Assembly: GCF_002849605.1 (NCBI RefSeq)
Contig: NZ_NPIB01000002.1
Location: 1-54,519 of the forward strand
DNA length: 54,519 bases
Reading direction: 5' to 3'
DNA from: Photobacterium carnosum
GTDB taxonomy: Bacteria > Pseudomonadota > Gammaproteobacteria > Enterobacterales > Vibrionaceae
Shown: positions 42,889 to 52,110 of the stretch, piece after piece
Numbering within the stretch: position 1 is the stretch's first letter
How the letters are laid out: each line of letters opens with the position of its first letter
Made by a program: the position numbers and the translations under genes
Notes under the pieces: generated by a model
What the model saw: the letters and a program-made list of their open reading frames with translations, nothing else
What the model was told of the DNA's origin: nothing
The model's database searches: none

Positions 42889-43867
42889 GAGCAAGGTGTC
42901 ATTGGGTTTAATTGTATTACTATATTCTATTGTGATTTTTTCGTGTGTAGGGTTTACCATCTATCTGTTTGAACAAGGGCATTCCTTAGAAAAGGATTTT
43001 TTAGATAAAATGGCATATCTCTTTAACAATTCTGTAATTGTTAAAGAAGATTTATATCTGAATGATACTGCTGGTTTGAATGATGAATTGGCTTATATCA
43101 TCGAATCAATTAAGTACGATAACCACCTGGAATCGATATGTGGAGAGATCTCACTAACAAAAATGGATGTCGAACCATATAATTACATTCGTTGTTCCGG
43201 TGATGATGATTACGAAATTATTTTAAATAAACAGCCACGAACATACAGCTACCCAATTAAATTGGGTGATAAAATATTTGGACACCTAACTTGGCGGATA
43301 GTTGACGACTGTGATTTTTTATCTATTAATTACATTATAATTTATGTGCTATTTGTTTTTTCTAGTTTTATATGCGCCTTGCTGATTTACTTCTATCTTA
43401 GTCCTTATGTTATTGTTAATAAAAATATTAGGCTCAATGAAAGACGGTGTAAAAAGGATTACGAAGATATTGTTTGCCGAGTATCTCAAACCTTATATAT
43501 GATTAATAATAGTGCTAGTGGTGGTAATAAAAAATATTTTCCTTTAAATGATGATGTTGTGTATGTGGAATACAAAAATGCATATTCTACGATCCATTAC
43601 GTTAACGGAAAAACGATAATGCTCCGTGTGTCACTTTCTGAAATTGAAGGTTGTATTTACAACTATTTTGTTAGGATAAAACGGAATGTATTGGTAAATA
43701 AATATCAAATAAGTAAGTGCGGTAAAATTGAATCATCATGTGGAAATAAAGTTAAGTTAATTGTGTCTCTTAAAAATAGAAAAAAAGAGTTTGATATCAC
43801 GAATGAAAAAGGTCGTATTGAATTATCAGACCATATTCAGTTACGAAAAACTAACTATGTTATTTAA
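42878..43867 (+). CDS. Membrane-bound LytTR-domain transcription regulator
   Basis: 329 aa. Two membrane segments (residues about 8-30 and 151-175) flank a periplasmic sensor domain with Cys; the cytosolic C-terminal domain (residues about 221-312) matches LytTR: DDVVYVEYKNAYSTIHYVNG, then YFVRIKRNVLVNKYQI. LytTR domains bind paired 9-bp direct repeats. With no kinase or receiver, this is a one-component membrane regulator, probably controlled by the overlapping periplasmic protein. Targets are unknown; direct repeats 22 bases apart before the helicase gene are a candidate. Confidence 0.75.
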   Translation: MRFKSKVSLGLIVLLYSIVIFSCVGFTIYLFEQGHSLEKDFLDKMAYLFNNSVIVKEDLYLNDTAGLNDELAYIIESIKYDNHLESICGEISLTKMDVEPYNYIRCSGDDDYEIILNKQPRTYSYPIKLGDKIFGHLTWRIVDDCDFLSINYIIIYVLFVFSSFICALLIYFYLSPYVIVNKNIRLNERRCKKDYEDIVCRVSQTLYMINNSASGGNKKYFPLNDDVVYVEYKNAYSTIHYVNGKTIMLRVSLSEIEGCIYNYFVRIKRNVLVNKYQISKCGKIESSCGNKVKLIVSLKNRKKEFDITNEKGRIELSDHIQLRKTNYVI

Positions 43868-43979
43868 CACCAGACCAGACAAGTCTAATCGTTTGTCGCT
43901 GACAATTTTTTGTATGTAGCGCGATTACACTATAGCTGTACAATAACGTTATCTATTAAACTTGCAGTAGGCGTTAGAT

Positions 43980-44816
43980 GTGAAGGCTATACTAAAATGG
44001 GCTGGTGGAAAATCTTGGCTAGTACCAATGACGGAAAGAATCGTTAAAGAAGTTAATCCAAAGTTAGTGGCTGAACCTTTTGCTGGTGGACTAAACTTTA
44101 GTTGTGGGCATAAGTTTGATCGAGTAATAGCAAATGATTTAAACCCGTTTTCTATTAATTTTTATAGACATGTACAATCTGGTTTTGTACCAAGTGCAAA
44201 TATCCATTTAAATGACGATATTAATTATTACGCCATTCGTGAACGCTTAAATAGTAAATTAACGAATGGCGTTTATGATCAAGAGGCAGCTCAAGATTTA
44301 TGGTGGTTAAATCACGCTTGTTACAATGGTTTAATGCGAGTGAATAAAAAAGGGCAATTTAATGTTCCATTTGGATACTATAAAACGATAGCGCCCCCTG
44401 ATGGTGTTAATGATTTTTATCATGGATGCCGACGGTGGAAATTCGTTAATGGCTCATATGTTGATTTAGATATGCGAGGTGTTGAGCTGTTGCTTGGCGA
44501 TCCACCGTATATTGATACTTTCTCCAACTACTCTAAAGGTGGGAGCGGCTTCAGTAGCCTGCCGTTGCAACAAGAGGTAGCTGATTGGTTCGCCAATTTT
44601 GATATACCTCAAATCATTTGCAATACGGCCAATCGTACTCTGGCAAAAGAATATAAAAATAGAGGCTATGCCGTTTATATTACAGAAGTTCAACGATCAA
44701 TATCACGTAATGGCGACGGTAGAAAAAAAGTGCCAGAAATGATCGCATTTCGTGGATTTGGGCATGGTCGTCGATTCTTACAATTAGTCCCCAGTATTAA
44801 AGTATGGCGAATTTGA
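43980..44816 (+). CDS. D12-class adenine-specific DNA methyltransferase (Dam-like)
   Basis: 278 aa starting at GTG 43980. The AdoMet-binding motif KWAGGKSWL opens the protein, AEPFAGGLN follows, and catalytic motif IV is DPPY at residues 174-177. These enzymes methylate adenine N6; family members include Dam (GATC). The target cannot be read from the sequence. Its 3' end overlaps the ATG 44804 start of the integrase gene, so the two are coupled. No restriction enzyme gene adjoins it. Confidence 0.85.
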   Translation: MKAILKWAGGKSWLVPMTERIVKEVNPKLVAEPFAGGLNFSCGHKFDRVIANDLNPFSINFYRHVQSGFVPSANIHLNDDINYYAIRERLNSKLTNGVYDQEAAQDLWWLNHACYNGLMRVNKKGQFNVPFGYYKTIAPPDGVNDFYHGCRRWKFVNGSYVDLDMRGVELLLGDPPYIDTFSNYSKGGSGFSSLPLQQEVADWFANFDIPQIICNTANRTLAKEYKNRGYAVYITEVQRSISRNGDGRKKVPEMIAFRGFGHGRRFLQLVPSIKVWRI

Positions 44817-46132
44817 TAATGATTAATAAAAACGTAGTCCTTCCACCAGCAATGCCCCTCTACCCGTCAATTAATGAGTTGAATGAATCCAACTTGTTTA
44901 TCAATCAATATATTGCTGAAATTACTATTCACAAGGTTGATGATGCGGGGGTGGTTTATGAACATTCACTGGATTGGCTATCTGAGCAAACAGAAAACGT
45001 TAATAACTTCAAGTCGTATCGTAGTGAACTAACCTCGTTTTTGTATTGGTGTTGGAACGTCGCTGGCTTGTCTGTTGCTGATTTAGATAGAAAAACACTA
45101 AGAGAATTTATTGAGTGGTGTCGCAATCCGCCTCTGAATTTGCAAGGTACTTGTAATTACGCTCAGTTTGTAAAGCATGTAGATTATGAGTGTAAGATTC
45201 CGAATGAAAAATGGCGTCCTTTTACTAAACGTAGAGTAAAAGGATCTGACCCATTAATGAATAATGAGTTAGTTTATCGTTTATCGGATACAGCCATTCA
45301 AACAAAATTATCTATTTTATCGAGCTTCTATCAATATCTAAATTGCATAGAGCACTGTGAGTGTAATCCCGCAGCTATCCTTTTAAAGATGTCCAAATTC
45401 AAACCAATCCGCAGCCAGAGTGGTGACGATGATGATGAATTAAAGTTTTTCTCACCGTTACAATGGTCGTACGTAATTGATGCTGCCGAGCTAATGGCTA
45501 AAGAGGCTCCAGAAACTCATGAGCGAACATTGTTTATTATTAAACTACTCTATGGAACTTACTGCCGAATATCAGAGATTAGTGCGAGACCTGGCTATGA
45601 ACCGATCATGAGCCAATTTCGTCGAGATAAGAAAACGGGTTATTGGGGGTTTTTAGTACCTCAATCCAAGGGCGGTAAACGTAGAACCGTATCAGTACCA
45701 AATGAGCTGCTCGCAGCCCTGACCCGCTATCGAAAATTTAGAGGGTTAAGTGATCTCCCTCTACCCAACGAAAGTGAACCGATTTTTATCCGCCATCGAG
45801 CTGCGCAGCATGGTAGAGACGCAAAGATGATTAGAAGTAGCATTGGCACTCGTTATGTGCGAGAAATCGTTCAGGAGGTGTTTGATAGAGCTGCAGAGCT
45901 ATTGGTTAAGGATAGCTTTGGTCTGGATGCAGCGGAAGTTAGGTTAATGACGGTGCATTCAATTCGTCATACAGGAATATCAAACGATATTGCCCGAGGA
46001 AGACCGTTACAGCACGTTCAAGCTGATGCTGGCCATGAATCATTAGATGTCACTTCGTTGTATGTCCATACGTCAAGAGCAGAAAGGCATGAGTCGTCTG
46101 CTGAAAGAAAATTAAACCCGCTAGATTGTTAG
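44804..46132 (+). CDS. Tyrosine recombinase/integrase 1
   Basis: 442 aa (ATG 44804; ATG 44819 is an alternative). A SAM-like N-terminal core-binding domain precedes the catalytic domain with R255 in GTYCRISEI, K289 in PQSKGGKRR, H385-x-x-R388 in HSIRHT, H411 in AGHES and the nucleophile Y420 in TSLYVHT. All catalytic residues are present. It may integrate the element or resolve multimers; no attachment site was identified. Convergent and overlapping by four bases with the next gene. Confidence 0.9.
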   Translation: MANLIMINKNVVLPPAMPLYPSINELNESNLFINQYIAEITIHKVDDAGVVYEHSLDWLSEQTENVNNFKSYRSELTSFLYWCWNVAGLSVADLDRKTLREFIEWCRNPPLNLQGTCNYAQFVKHVDYECKIPNEKWRPFTKRRVKGSDPLMNNELVYRLSDTAIQTKLSILSSFYQYLNCIEHCECNPAAILLKMSKFKPIRSQSGDDDDELKFFSPLQWSYVIDAAELMAKEAPETHERTLFIIKLLYGTYCRISEISARPGYEPIMSQFRRDKKTGYWGFLVPQSKGGKRRTVSVPNELLAALTRYRKFRGLSDLPLPNESEPIFIRHRAAQHGRDAKMIRSSIGTRYVREIVQEVFDRAAELLVKDSFGLDAAEVRLMTVHSIRHTGISNDIARGRPLQHVQADAGHESLDVTSLYVHTSRAERHESSAERKLNPLDC

Positions 46133-46596
46133 ATCTTCATTTTATTACAGTCAGTAAAGTTTACTGACTGTTCCATCTCGTAGCATAACGACATAAATCT
46201 CGCATAATCATGCTGTTTATGACCTGTATTGATCGTCATCACTTTTATTTCACCCATTTCATAAGGTTGATAATTCATGTCACCCTTTGATTTTGTTGTA
46301 AGCAATATACAACGAGAAGCGGTGATAAGCTGATTATTTACAATTGCAGCTTCATCTTTAGTTACAACTGATAATGAATGTTGTAGAGCAATAGCATATA
46401 GCGTTAATGCCGCTTTGTTTCTCTTATTTGAAATTGAGGTGATAAAAGTATTGATCGAATCCTTGATCCCATCCTGATTAACGTCCTCTACGGATGATAT
46501 GTGTGTATTTTCTTGGATTTGGATATACGGACTAGACAGTACAGAGAATGTAGTAATAAGAGAAAGTGCTAACGATAAAATTCGAGGTTTTTTCAT
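46129..46596 (-). CDS. Secreted protein with EF-hand-like loop
   Basis: 155 aa from ATG 46596 (ATG 46602 possible). Signal peptide of about 22 residues. Early in the mature protein DVNQDGIKDSIN resembles a calcium-binding dockerin/EF-hand loop. Three Cys near the C terminus. Its 3' end overlaps integrase 1 by four bases on the opposite strand. Function unknown. Confidence 0.6.
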   Translation of the reverse strand: MKKPRILSLALSLITTFSVLSSPYIQIQENTHISSVEDVNQDGIKDSINTFITSISNKRNKAALTLYAIALQHSLSVVTKDEAAIVNNQLITASRCILLTTKSKGDMNYQPYEMGEIKVMTINTGHKQHDYARFMSLCYEMEQSVNFTDCNKMKI

Positions 46597-46602
46597 GGTC
46601 AA

Positions 46603-46927
46603 TAGTACAAGTGGCGAGGTAAAGGTTCTACTGCTGGAAAGGTATGACAGGACCTAAAATCAGTAGAACATTTATTTTGATAATGTAAGATGGCAACTTC
46701 ATTATCGTGCTTTTTAGACTTTAATATCACAGTACAGAGAATTGCTATTGATACCGAGCTGTTTCAATTAGCCAGTTGATAATCTTATTTAATTCGTTTA
46801 TCAACTTGATTAGATATTACTTATTAGTGATTACTTAAGCAAGCAAAAAAATGTTTTCTAAAAACATTTTAGCTATCAAACAACGAATGTTAATATTGTA
46901 AGTAAGTTACAGTAATTGACTATTATC
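46603..46927. other. Intergenic region with a hairpin and promoter motif
   Basis: No ORF. AAAATGTTTT (46848-46857) and AAAACATTTT (46861-46870) form a perfect 10-bp stem with a 3-base loop. CTTACAATATTAACATT, identical to the motif at 24321, is present on the minus strand at 46886-46902. The gene at 46928 has no visible SD. Confidence 0.55.
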
Positions 46928-47848
46928 ATGTTAAATATAAGGTTCATAAGCCAAGATAAATTTATAGATTGGCTACATAGCAATAAGATAAAGACGATAA
47001 CGAACTATTTTAAATATTTCGCTAGTCATGGAGACACCATTTACTTACCTTTAAATCCAACAGCTACTTATGGTGCAACACTTGAAGAACTTGGGCTTTT
47101 AGATGATAGAAATCATCTTAATATTCAAGCGATGCGATACCAATATCGAACACCTTCGTTTAGTCGTGAGGTTTTTGTACGGTACATTTGTGAGAATGAT
47201 GTTCAACTAAGTATTCAGTATTGCCGGCATTACGTCAGTTCACCCGCTCGGCCATTTTTACCAATAGGATATCACGTTAGCTCATTGATGGGGGCAAGCT
47301 GGCACGATTTGCGCGATGAGGGTTGGTTTTCGTTTGATGAATTTAACGTATGGTTAAAAACTTATGGTTTGGATGAAATGAACAAAGATCTTTCTTTAAA
47401 ATCTTATCGAAAATGTCGCAAGGAAAGTCCGTATAAAAATTACCTACCATCGCACCCTTCAAGTTTCTACCATATGATATGGCCAGTAATTACACATTAC
47501 AATATAGCCGAATTCCGTGAGTGGTTAAAAGCACAAGGGATATATCGCCTATCTGACTATTATGATTATATGAAAAGCACAAAAAAATCAGAAAGGTGTT
47601 TTTTATATCATCGTCCGACTATCGCTTATGGTTTATTGTGGAAATGTATTATTGATGCTGATCTGCCACAACAGTTTAGCAAGTTAGAATTTTTGGCATG
47701 GATTAGACGTAATCGTATTACGAGTTTTGGAGAGTATCAGAGGGTGCGTCCTAAGCTTGATAATGAATTAATGTTTCAGTGTCCATGTAATCCATTAAAG
47801 ACGTACAAATTAACCGAAGATGAAATTTTTAGTATAGGTGAGTCTTAA
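46928..47848 (+). CDS. Tandem-repeat protein (five FxxWL-type units)
   Basis: 306 aa from ATG 46928. Five units of about 55-60 residues share F-x-x-W-L/I near the start, a Y-rich helix, then LP-x-x-P or equivalent and a Y-G/hydrophobic end: FIDWLHSNKIKT, FVRYICENDVQL, FNVWLKTYGLDE, FREWLKAQGIYR, FLAWIRRNRITS. No family recognised. Basic and aromatic surfaces suggest nucleic-acid or protein binding. No SD is visible, so the transcript may be leaderless. Confidence 0.55.
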   Translation: MLNIRFISQDKFIDWLHSNKIKTITNYFKYFASHGDTIYLPLNPTATYGATLEELGLLDDRNHLNIQAMRYQYRTPSFSREVFVRYICENDVQLSIQYCRHYVSSPARPFLPIGYHVSSLMGASWHDLRDEGWFSFDEFNVWLKTYGLDEMNKDLSLKSYRKCRKESPYKNYLPSHPSSFYHMIWPVITHYNIAEFREWLKAQGIYRLSDYYDYMKSTKKSERCFLYHRPTIAYGLLWKCIIDADLPQQFSKLEFLAWIRRNRITSFGEYQRVRPKLDNELMFQCPCNPLKTYKLTEDEIFSIGES

Positions 47849-47954
47849 TGTGGTTTTTACTGAATACCTAATAACTACGTTTAGAGGAAAGATGGTTATT
47901 TTTGAATTATTTTTCATGCAATAGAACTTTAATTAACTTTAATTGGTACTGGTG

Positions 47955-48380
47955 ATGAATAGTAGTAACGCAGAAAGTAAAAAGACAAGCATAAAAAAGA
48001 TCTCTTTAGTTATCATGGCGCATAAGTTTAAACGCCGATTTCTTGGAATGTTCAATCAAAAAAAAGAGGTTGAATTAGAAATTAAACCGATAGAGCGTAA
48101 AGAGATTAAATCGTATAGACCTGATACATCAATTAAATTCACATGGGATAATGAGTTACTTATCTTCGACGACTTCAATCATGCGATGGATGTCTATGAG
48201 TCAGGTGACTACACCCTCTTTTATATAAATTCGAGTTCTGAGGGTGGACCTTTTTGGGATGTTAGCCCTCGGCTAGAGATCACTAAACGAAATCAACGTC
48301 AGACTATCGAGGCATTGGTTGCTGGTGGAATAGATAAAGAGCAAGCAGCCAAAGAAGTTATTAGTTGGATTAGCTCTTGA
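47955..48380 (+). CDS. Hypothetical 141-aa protein
   Basis: ATG 47955 follows GGTACTGGTG; a TTG at 47943 is also in frame. A basic N-terminal region (HKFKRRFLGMF) precedes an alpha/beta domain (SIKFTWDNELLIFDDF, YTLFYINSSSEGGPFWDV) and a helical UBA-like end (EALVAGGIDKEQAAKEVISWI). No firm family. Followed by a hairpin. Confidence 0.55.
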   Translation: MNSSNAESKKTSIKKISLVIMAHKFKRRFLGMFNQKKEVELEIKPIERKEIKSYRPDTSIKFTWDNELLIFDDFNHAMDVYESGDYTLFYINSSSEGGPFWDVSPRLEITKRNQRQTIEALVAGGIDKEQAAKEVISWISS

Positions 48381-48385
48381 TAATT

Positions 48386-48417
48386 GTTGAATACCCCCCC
48401 TGGGGAGTGTATTCAAC
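48386..48417 (+). terminator. Hairpin after the 47955 gene
   Basis: GTTGAATAC and GTATTCAAC arms with an inner CCCC/GGGG helix. No T-run; located between convergent genes. Confidence 0.55.
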
Positions 48418-48459
48418 TTCTGTCATGCTCGCATTGGAATAGTGAATTGATATCAGAAA

Positions 48460-49284
48460 TTATATACATATGAATGGAAGGTTATCGATAGCTTTATTTG
48501 TTTCTTCTATTTGTCTTTTTGTTTGATCCATTTCCTCAGATAGTTGCTGTAATGCAATTACAGCAATATCTTTTATGATTACGGTATGTTCTTGTTTTAT
48601 TGTTAACTTCTCAACGTCTAAACCAGACAAGGCGAAAACAAATGAGAAACAGTCCTGTAATGATTTTTTAACGTACCCTATCGATCGTTTTTTCTTGGGA
48701 TAATTGTCAATATCATCCCTAAAAATTTCGCTGTCATCTATTAATAATGTTGATATGAATTCGAATATAATTCGATGATAATCACTATCATCACTCTGTT
48801 TTTTCAATAGTGAAATAACCGCAGCATACAACACTTGCCTGTTATCTATAAGAACGGCCAATAATGAGCTATAACTGTCGTCACTAGGATTGTTCACCAA
48901 GTCAGTGATTGTCTTTATTAGATTTTTGATTTTGGTATCGTCGTAGCTTAGCTTTTCAGCGAAAGAAATTGATGGTGTGCCATTTAAATCCACAATGATG
49001 CCAAAAGCGGTGTTATTTACCAAAAATTCAGATACTAGATCACCTGAAATTTGTGTGGGTATAGTTGAATACCAGCTTTTTGGGAAATTAAGGTTATGAT
49101 ATATATGATATGAACCATATATTTTTTCATGATATATCACCACAGATAAAAATGTAGAGAGACTAAATCGTGCTATTGCGTTATTTATATTTTTGTCATC
49201 GTAAGTCAATAACGGCAATGAATTAAGATCACGTTTCACCATTCTTTTTTTACCAATTTTAAGAATGCAAACTTCGATTTCCAT
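48460..49284 (-). CDS. Hypothetical 274-aa protein
   Basis: Soluble; beta-containing N-terminal half (FGIIVDLNGTPSISF), helical C-terminal half ending in a coiled coil (QQLSEEMDQTKRQIEETNKAI). It contains a chance palindrome at 48545-48567. No family recognised. Convergent with the 47955 gene; upstream is an AT-rich 290-bp region containing a TTGCGCATATTAAAA box for the opposite gene. Confidence 0.55.
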   Translation of the reverse strand: MEIEVCILKIGKKRMVKRDLNSLPLLTYDDKNINNAIARFSLSTFLSVVIYHEKIYGSYHIYHNLNFPKSWYSTIPTQISGDLVSEFLVNNTAFGIIVDLNGTPSISFAEKLSYDDTKIKNLIKTITDLVNNPSDDSYSSLLAVLIDNRQVLYAAVISLLKKQSDDSDYHRIIFEFISTLLIDDSEIFRDDIDNYPKKKRSIGYVKKSLQDCFSFVFALSGLDVEKLTIKQEHTVIIKDIAVIALQQLSEEMDQTKRQIEETNKAIDNLPFICI

Positions 49285-49423
49285 ACCTTCCCCTTTGGAA
49301 CTCCGCGTATAAATGAGTATAGGTTTGATTCAAGATGTTTGAATCAATTTCGGTTAAAACTTCAAATAATTATACCGCTCTCGATTCCGCTCTCGTATTG
49401 TATGGTGTGATCCTGATAATTTA

Positions 49424-49467
49424 ATCGTAGTTTAATGACAACATCCTATGTGTTGCGCATATTAAAA
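49424..49467 (+). promoter_or_regulatory. ATCGTA motif and TTGCGCATA box upstream of the 49576 gene
   Basis: ATCGTAGTTTAATGACA (49424-49440) followed by TTGCGCATATTAAAA (49453-49467), 109 bases before ATG 49576. The same pair, further apart, precedes the LPP20 operon. A tandem CCGCTCTCG repeat lies just upstream near 49376-49397. Confidence 0.5.
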
Positions 49468-49575
49468 AGAATGTTTTAATGGTTGTTAACTACAGTGCTA
49501 CTTCAAGTTTAATTGAAAGCGTTATGTGGATTATATATAATTATTTAACTTTAGTACGGGCAGGAAATAATAAAA

Positions 49576-49770
49576 ATGAAGACTGAAATTAATATTAGAC
49601 TTGGTATTAAAGAAGAATTTACTGAGCATTTAGCTGAAAAATATCAGCGTCGTCATTCGACAACGTATAATGGTAGAAAGGTGCGAGTTACTAAGGCCAA
49701 ACTATCAGCCGACCACAAAACGGTATTATTTACATTGCAACCTTTCGAACATTGTGTGATCGCTGCTTAA
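49576..49770 (+). CDS. Hypothetical 64-aa basic protein
   Basis: Small alpha/beta protein (MKTEINIRLGIKEEFTEHL, then RKVRVTKAKLSADHKTVLFTLQPF). GGCAGGAAA precedes the ATG. The size and alternating strand pattern are plausible for a small modulator, but no family is recognised. Isolated gene with its own TTGCGCATA box, so it may be co-regulated with the recombination genes. Confidence 0.55.
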   Translation: MKTEINIRLGIKEEFTEHLAEKYQRRHSTTYNGRKVRVTKAKLSADHKTVLFTLQPFEHCVIAA

Positions 49771-49849
49771 ACCTGAACTTGTTGTTACGTTTTAATCGAA
49801 CATAACAACAAGTTAATTATTTGAAATTCACTAAATAAGGTATCTACAA

Positions 49850-51028
49850 CTAGAATGCATCATTTAGGATTTCACTAGCGGCACCATCATCTACATGTCC
49901 ACGACCATAGCGCATTGGCATATCTGAAGATGACCATCGCCCCGCTTTCATGATCCGCGATAATTCAACGCCCCGCTTAAACATATCCTGTGCAGCTCCG
50001 ACTCTCATAGAGTGAGCCGTATATTTTTTAGGGCGTTCTTCGTCTTCAATGCCGTTATATACCACATTAAATGCTTTACCCAATATTTTCATTACAGCGT
50101 TATGACTAAGTGGTTTCCCTGTCTCTTTAATACCCTCTCCCCAAGCTAAAGTAGGTTTAAATAGATAATCTTGTGTTGTCTTTTTAAAATCGAATACAAT
50201 CCCCGCGAGGGTCATATATTCCTCAATGATTGCTCGAGAGTTTTTTGAAATGATAATTACATCTGCATCACCACTATGGTTTGTTTTGGTTATGGGCAAA
50301 ACAATACGCAAAGTACCATTTTCAAGAGGTGTAATATGACGCATTCTAATGTTTGCAATCTCTGAATGACGAAGTAACCCTTCATAACCAGCAACTATAT
50401 ACGCTAAATCTCTGCTAGTTGAAAGATCTCCTGATAGCCGCCATTGCTTTAACAGCACAGTGATGGCGTCGTAACCAAGAGGCGTTGCTTGCTTAATGAA
50501 TATTTCATTGTTAACTTGATCGTTAATGACTCTCCCGATAGCCTTTTCCACTGATTTTGCCACCGTTGGATCTGGCATTCCCGTTGCTCTATGAACAGAA
50601 CGAATAGCCCACAACTCAAGTTTTAGAGTGTTTCTATGGATACCTTGCTTGTGTCTGTCATTAATAAAATCACATACCAATTTAGGTTTGGATGGTATAT
50701 AAGTTTCAGACGGGTGCTTACTAATTACGTACTTTTCAAATGAGCGCCAAGCCCTATTAAGGCGTTCTAAAGATCGTTGACGGTGATTGATACCATTATT
50801 CAAAAAATCATTGAGTAATACAGATACAGCTTCAATCATGTAAGGTATGTCGTACAACGGAATACCAATCTCGTTGGCTCGTTCTACCGCTTTAGTGATA
50901 TTCTCTACTTCGAGGGCATCAGGGTCTAACCTTAAATCTTTAAGTTGGAATGGTGATAAACCATAATTCTCTCTTAATTTTTTTTCAGTCTCAAACTTAT
51001 CTGGCTGATTATGTATACTGATATTCAT
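49850..51028 (-). CDS. Tyrosine recombinase/integrase 2
   Basis: 392 aa. Catalytic set: R220 in GLLRHSEI, K248 in PITKTNHS, H339-x-x-R342 in AHSMRVGA, W365 in AGRWSS and Y374 in PMRYGR. The N-terminal core-binding domain spans residues about 70-160. It belongs to a group of plasmid-type recombinases with a bulky insert before the HxxR motif. It may act in multimer resolution or site-specific integration; partners and sites are not visible. A TAGCGCA box lies about 100 bases upstream. Confidence 0.9.
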   Translation of the reverse strand: MNISIHNQPDKFETEKKLRENYGLSPFQLKDLRLDPDALEVENITKAVERANEIGIPLYDIPYMIEAVSVLLNDFLNNGINHRQRSLERLNRAWRSFEKYVISKHPSETYIPSKPKLVCDFINDRHKQGIHRNTLKLELWAIRSVHRATGMPDPTVAKSVEKAIGRVINDQVNNEIFIKQATPLGYDAITVLLKQWRLSGDLSTSRDLAYIVAGYEGLLRHSEIANIRMRHITPLENGTLRIVLPITKTNHSGDADVIIISKNSRAIIEEYMTLAGIVFDFKKTTQDYLFKPTLAWGEGIKETGKPLSHNAVMKILGKAFNVVYNGIEDEERPKKYTAHSMRVGAAQDMFKRGVELSRIMKAGRWSSSDMPMRYGRGHVDDGAASEILNDAF

Positions 51029-51125
51029 GGTTAATAATGCTCCAAGTTCCCATTATCATGCGATATTTCGTTGGCGTGTCAATGTTATTATTGTTCACCA
51101 CGGAAACAGATAAGGTATCGTAGTT

Positions 51126-51141
51126 TTTGAAGTGCGCTAGT
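51126..51141 (-). promoter_or_regulatory. TAGCGCA box upstream of integrase 2
   Basis: CTAGCGCACTTCAAAAA on the minus strand, preceded by ATATTAATCGGA; ATAAATCGCA occupies the same place before the RecA-like gene's box, so both flanks are shared. Confidence 0.5.
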
Positions 51142-51191
51142 CCGATTAATATTGTTGTTACATTACAAAAAATCGTGAGAAAACTAAAAAA

Positions 51192-51479
51192 ATGCGCTAT
51201 TACAGCCGTAAATATAAGAAAAAAGTGACATTCCTTATTGGGAAGGCAAAGCGAAACGATCTCTCATTATCTTTCTATTTGTTATTGATAAATCGTAAGT
51301 CTAGTTTAAGTGAGGCTATAAAGATTAGAAAACGTGATGGCGAAGTGTTGCGTTATGATTTAGCTAAGGATCATGGTCTTTTTAGATCAATACCGATATA
51401 TAGCAAAAAGGGGATCTCGTTAGGACTTAATCGAGTAGAGTTGATTAATGGCACTCCCAAAATTGACGAAGAAACCTGA
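51192..51479 (+). CDS. Hypothetical 95-aa basic protein
   Basis: Very basic (Arg/Lys-rich, MRYYSRKYKKKVTFLIGKAKR), soluble. No clear SD upstream of ATG 51192. Divergent from integrase 2. It may bind nucleic acid judging from charge alone. No family recognised. Confidence 0.5.
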   Translation: MRYYSRKYKKKVTFLIGKAKRNDLSLSFYLLLINRKSSLSEAIKIRKRDGEVLRYDLAKDHGLFRSIPIYSKKGISLGLNRVELINGTPKIDEET

Positions 51480-51487
51480 TTACCATT

Positions 51488-51526
51488 AACTTCTCCAACC
51501 GAGTGCACAATATGGTTGGAGAAGTT
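51488..51526 (+). terminator. Strong hairpin between convergent genes
   Basis: AACTTCTCCAACC and GGTTGGAGAAGTT, perfect 13-bp arms. No T-run in either direction. Confidence 0.6.
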
Positions 51527-51534
51527 GATGCGAC

Positions 51535-52014
51535 TTAACGGGTAACTTCATCGTGAAGTGAATGCAGCATTTCGTTGTGTGGAATACCGTGATATTCGAT
51601 GTGATAAGAACGATGTTGTTGATCAAGATTGTGTTTGAGATTTTTAATCATGACAAACGCGGTATTTCGACTACAGAAAAAGGCATCAACAAACACAGGA
51701 AGAACCCCACAGTTGAGCTTGATTAGGCACAACGTTAGTGTTGGTGTGGTTTCAAGTAACCCTCGAATTATCGGGTTAGGAGCCGAATCAACAGCAACAG
51801 TCACATCGAAAAGATGAATTTCTGGTTGTAATACAACATCATCCTCGATTTCGTGTTCCATCATCTTCTCTATGAATTTCGCCCCATCGTCGGTTGCTGC
51901 AGTTTTAGTGCAAGCGTCAAAGTCGCTCAGATAATCAATAAGCCTGTTCGGTTGTCGTGCGAACGATATTACACAATCAATAGTGTCCGGTGACGTATTC
52001 TGTAAATGATGCAC
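51535..52014 (-). CDS. Hypothetical 159-aa protein
   Basis: Soluble alpha/beta protein (IDCVISFARQPNRLIDYL, FDVTVAVDSAPNPIIRG) with a His-rich C-terminal part (HRSYHIEYHGIPHNEMLHSLH) that may bind metal. No family recognised. About 100 bp downstream of the AP2-like gene on the same strand. Confidence 0.55.
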   Translation of the reverse strand: MHHLQNTSPDTIDCVISFARQPNRLIDYLSDFDACTKTAATDDGAKFIEKMMEHEIEDDVVLQPEIHLFDVTVAVDSAPNPIIRGLLETTPTLTLCLIKLNCGVLPVFVDAFFCSRNTAFVMIKNLKHNLDQQHRSYHIEYHGIPHNEMLHSLHDEVTR

Positions 52015-52110
52015 TGTTTGTTCCTTTAAATTTTAACAGTGCGAATATTAAACGCCACATAAAGAAATATTGATATATATATTTATCAATTAGGCTACGG
52101 CCACTACCGG

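Noticed and set aside
48545..48567. Palindrome TTGCTGTAAT-GCA-ATTACAGCAA as an operator
   Set aside because: It lies inside a coding sequence and fits ordinary codons for IAVIALQQ; no copies next to genes.
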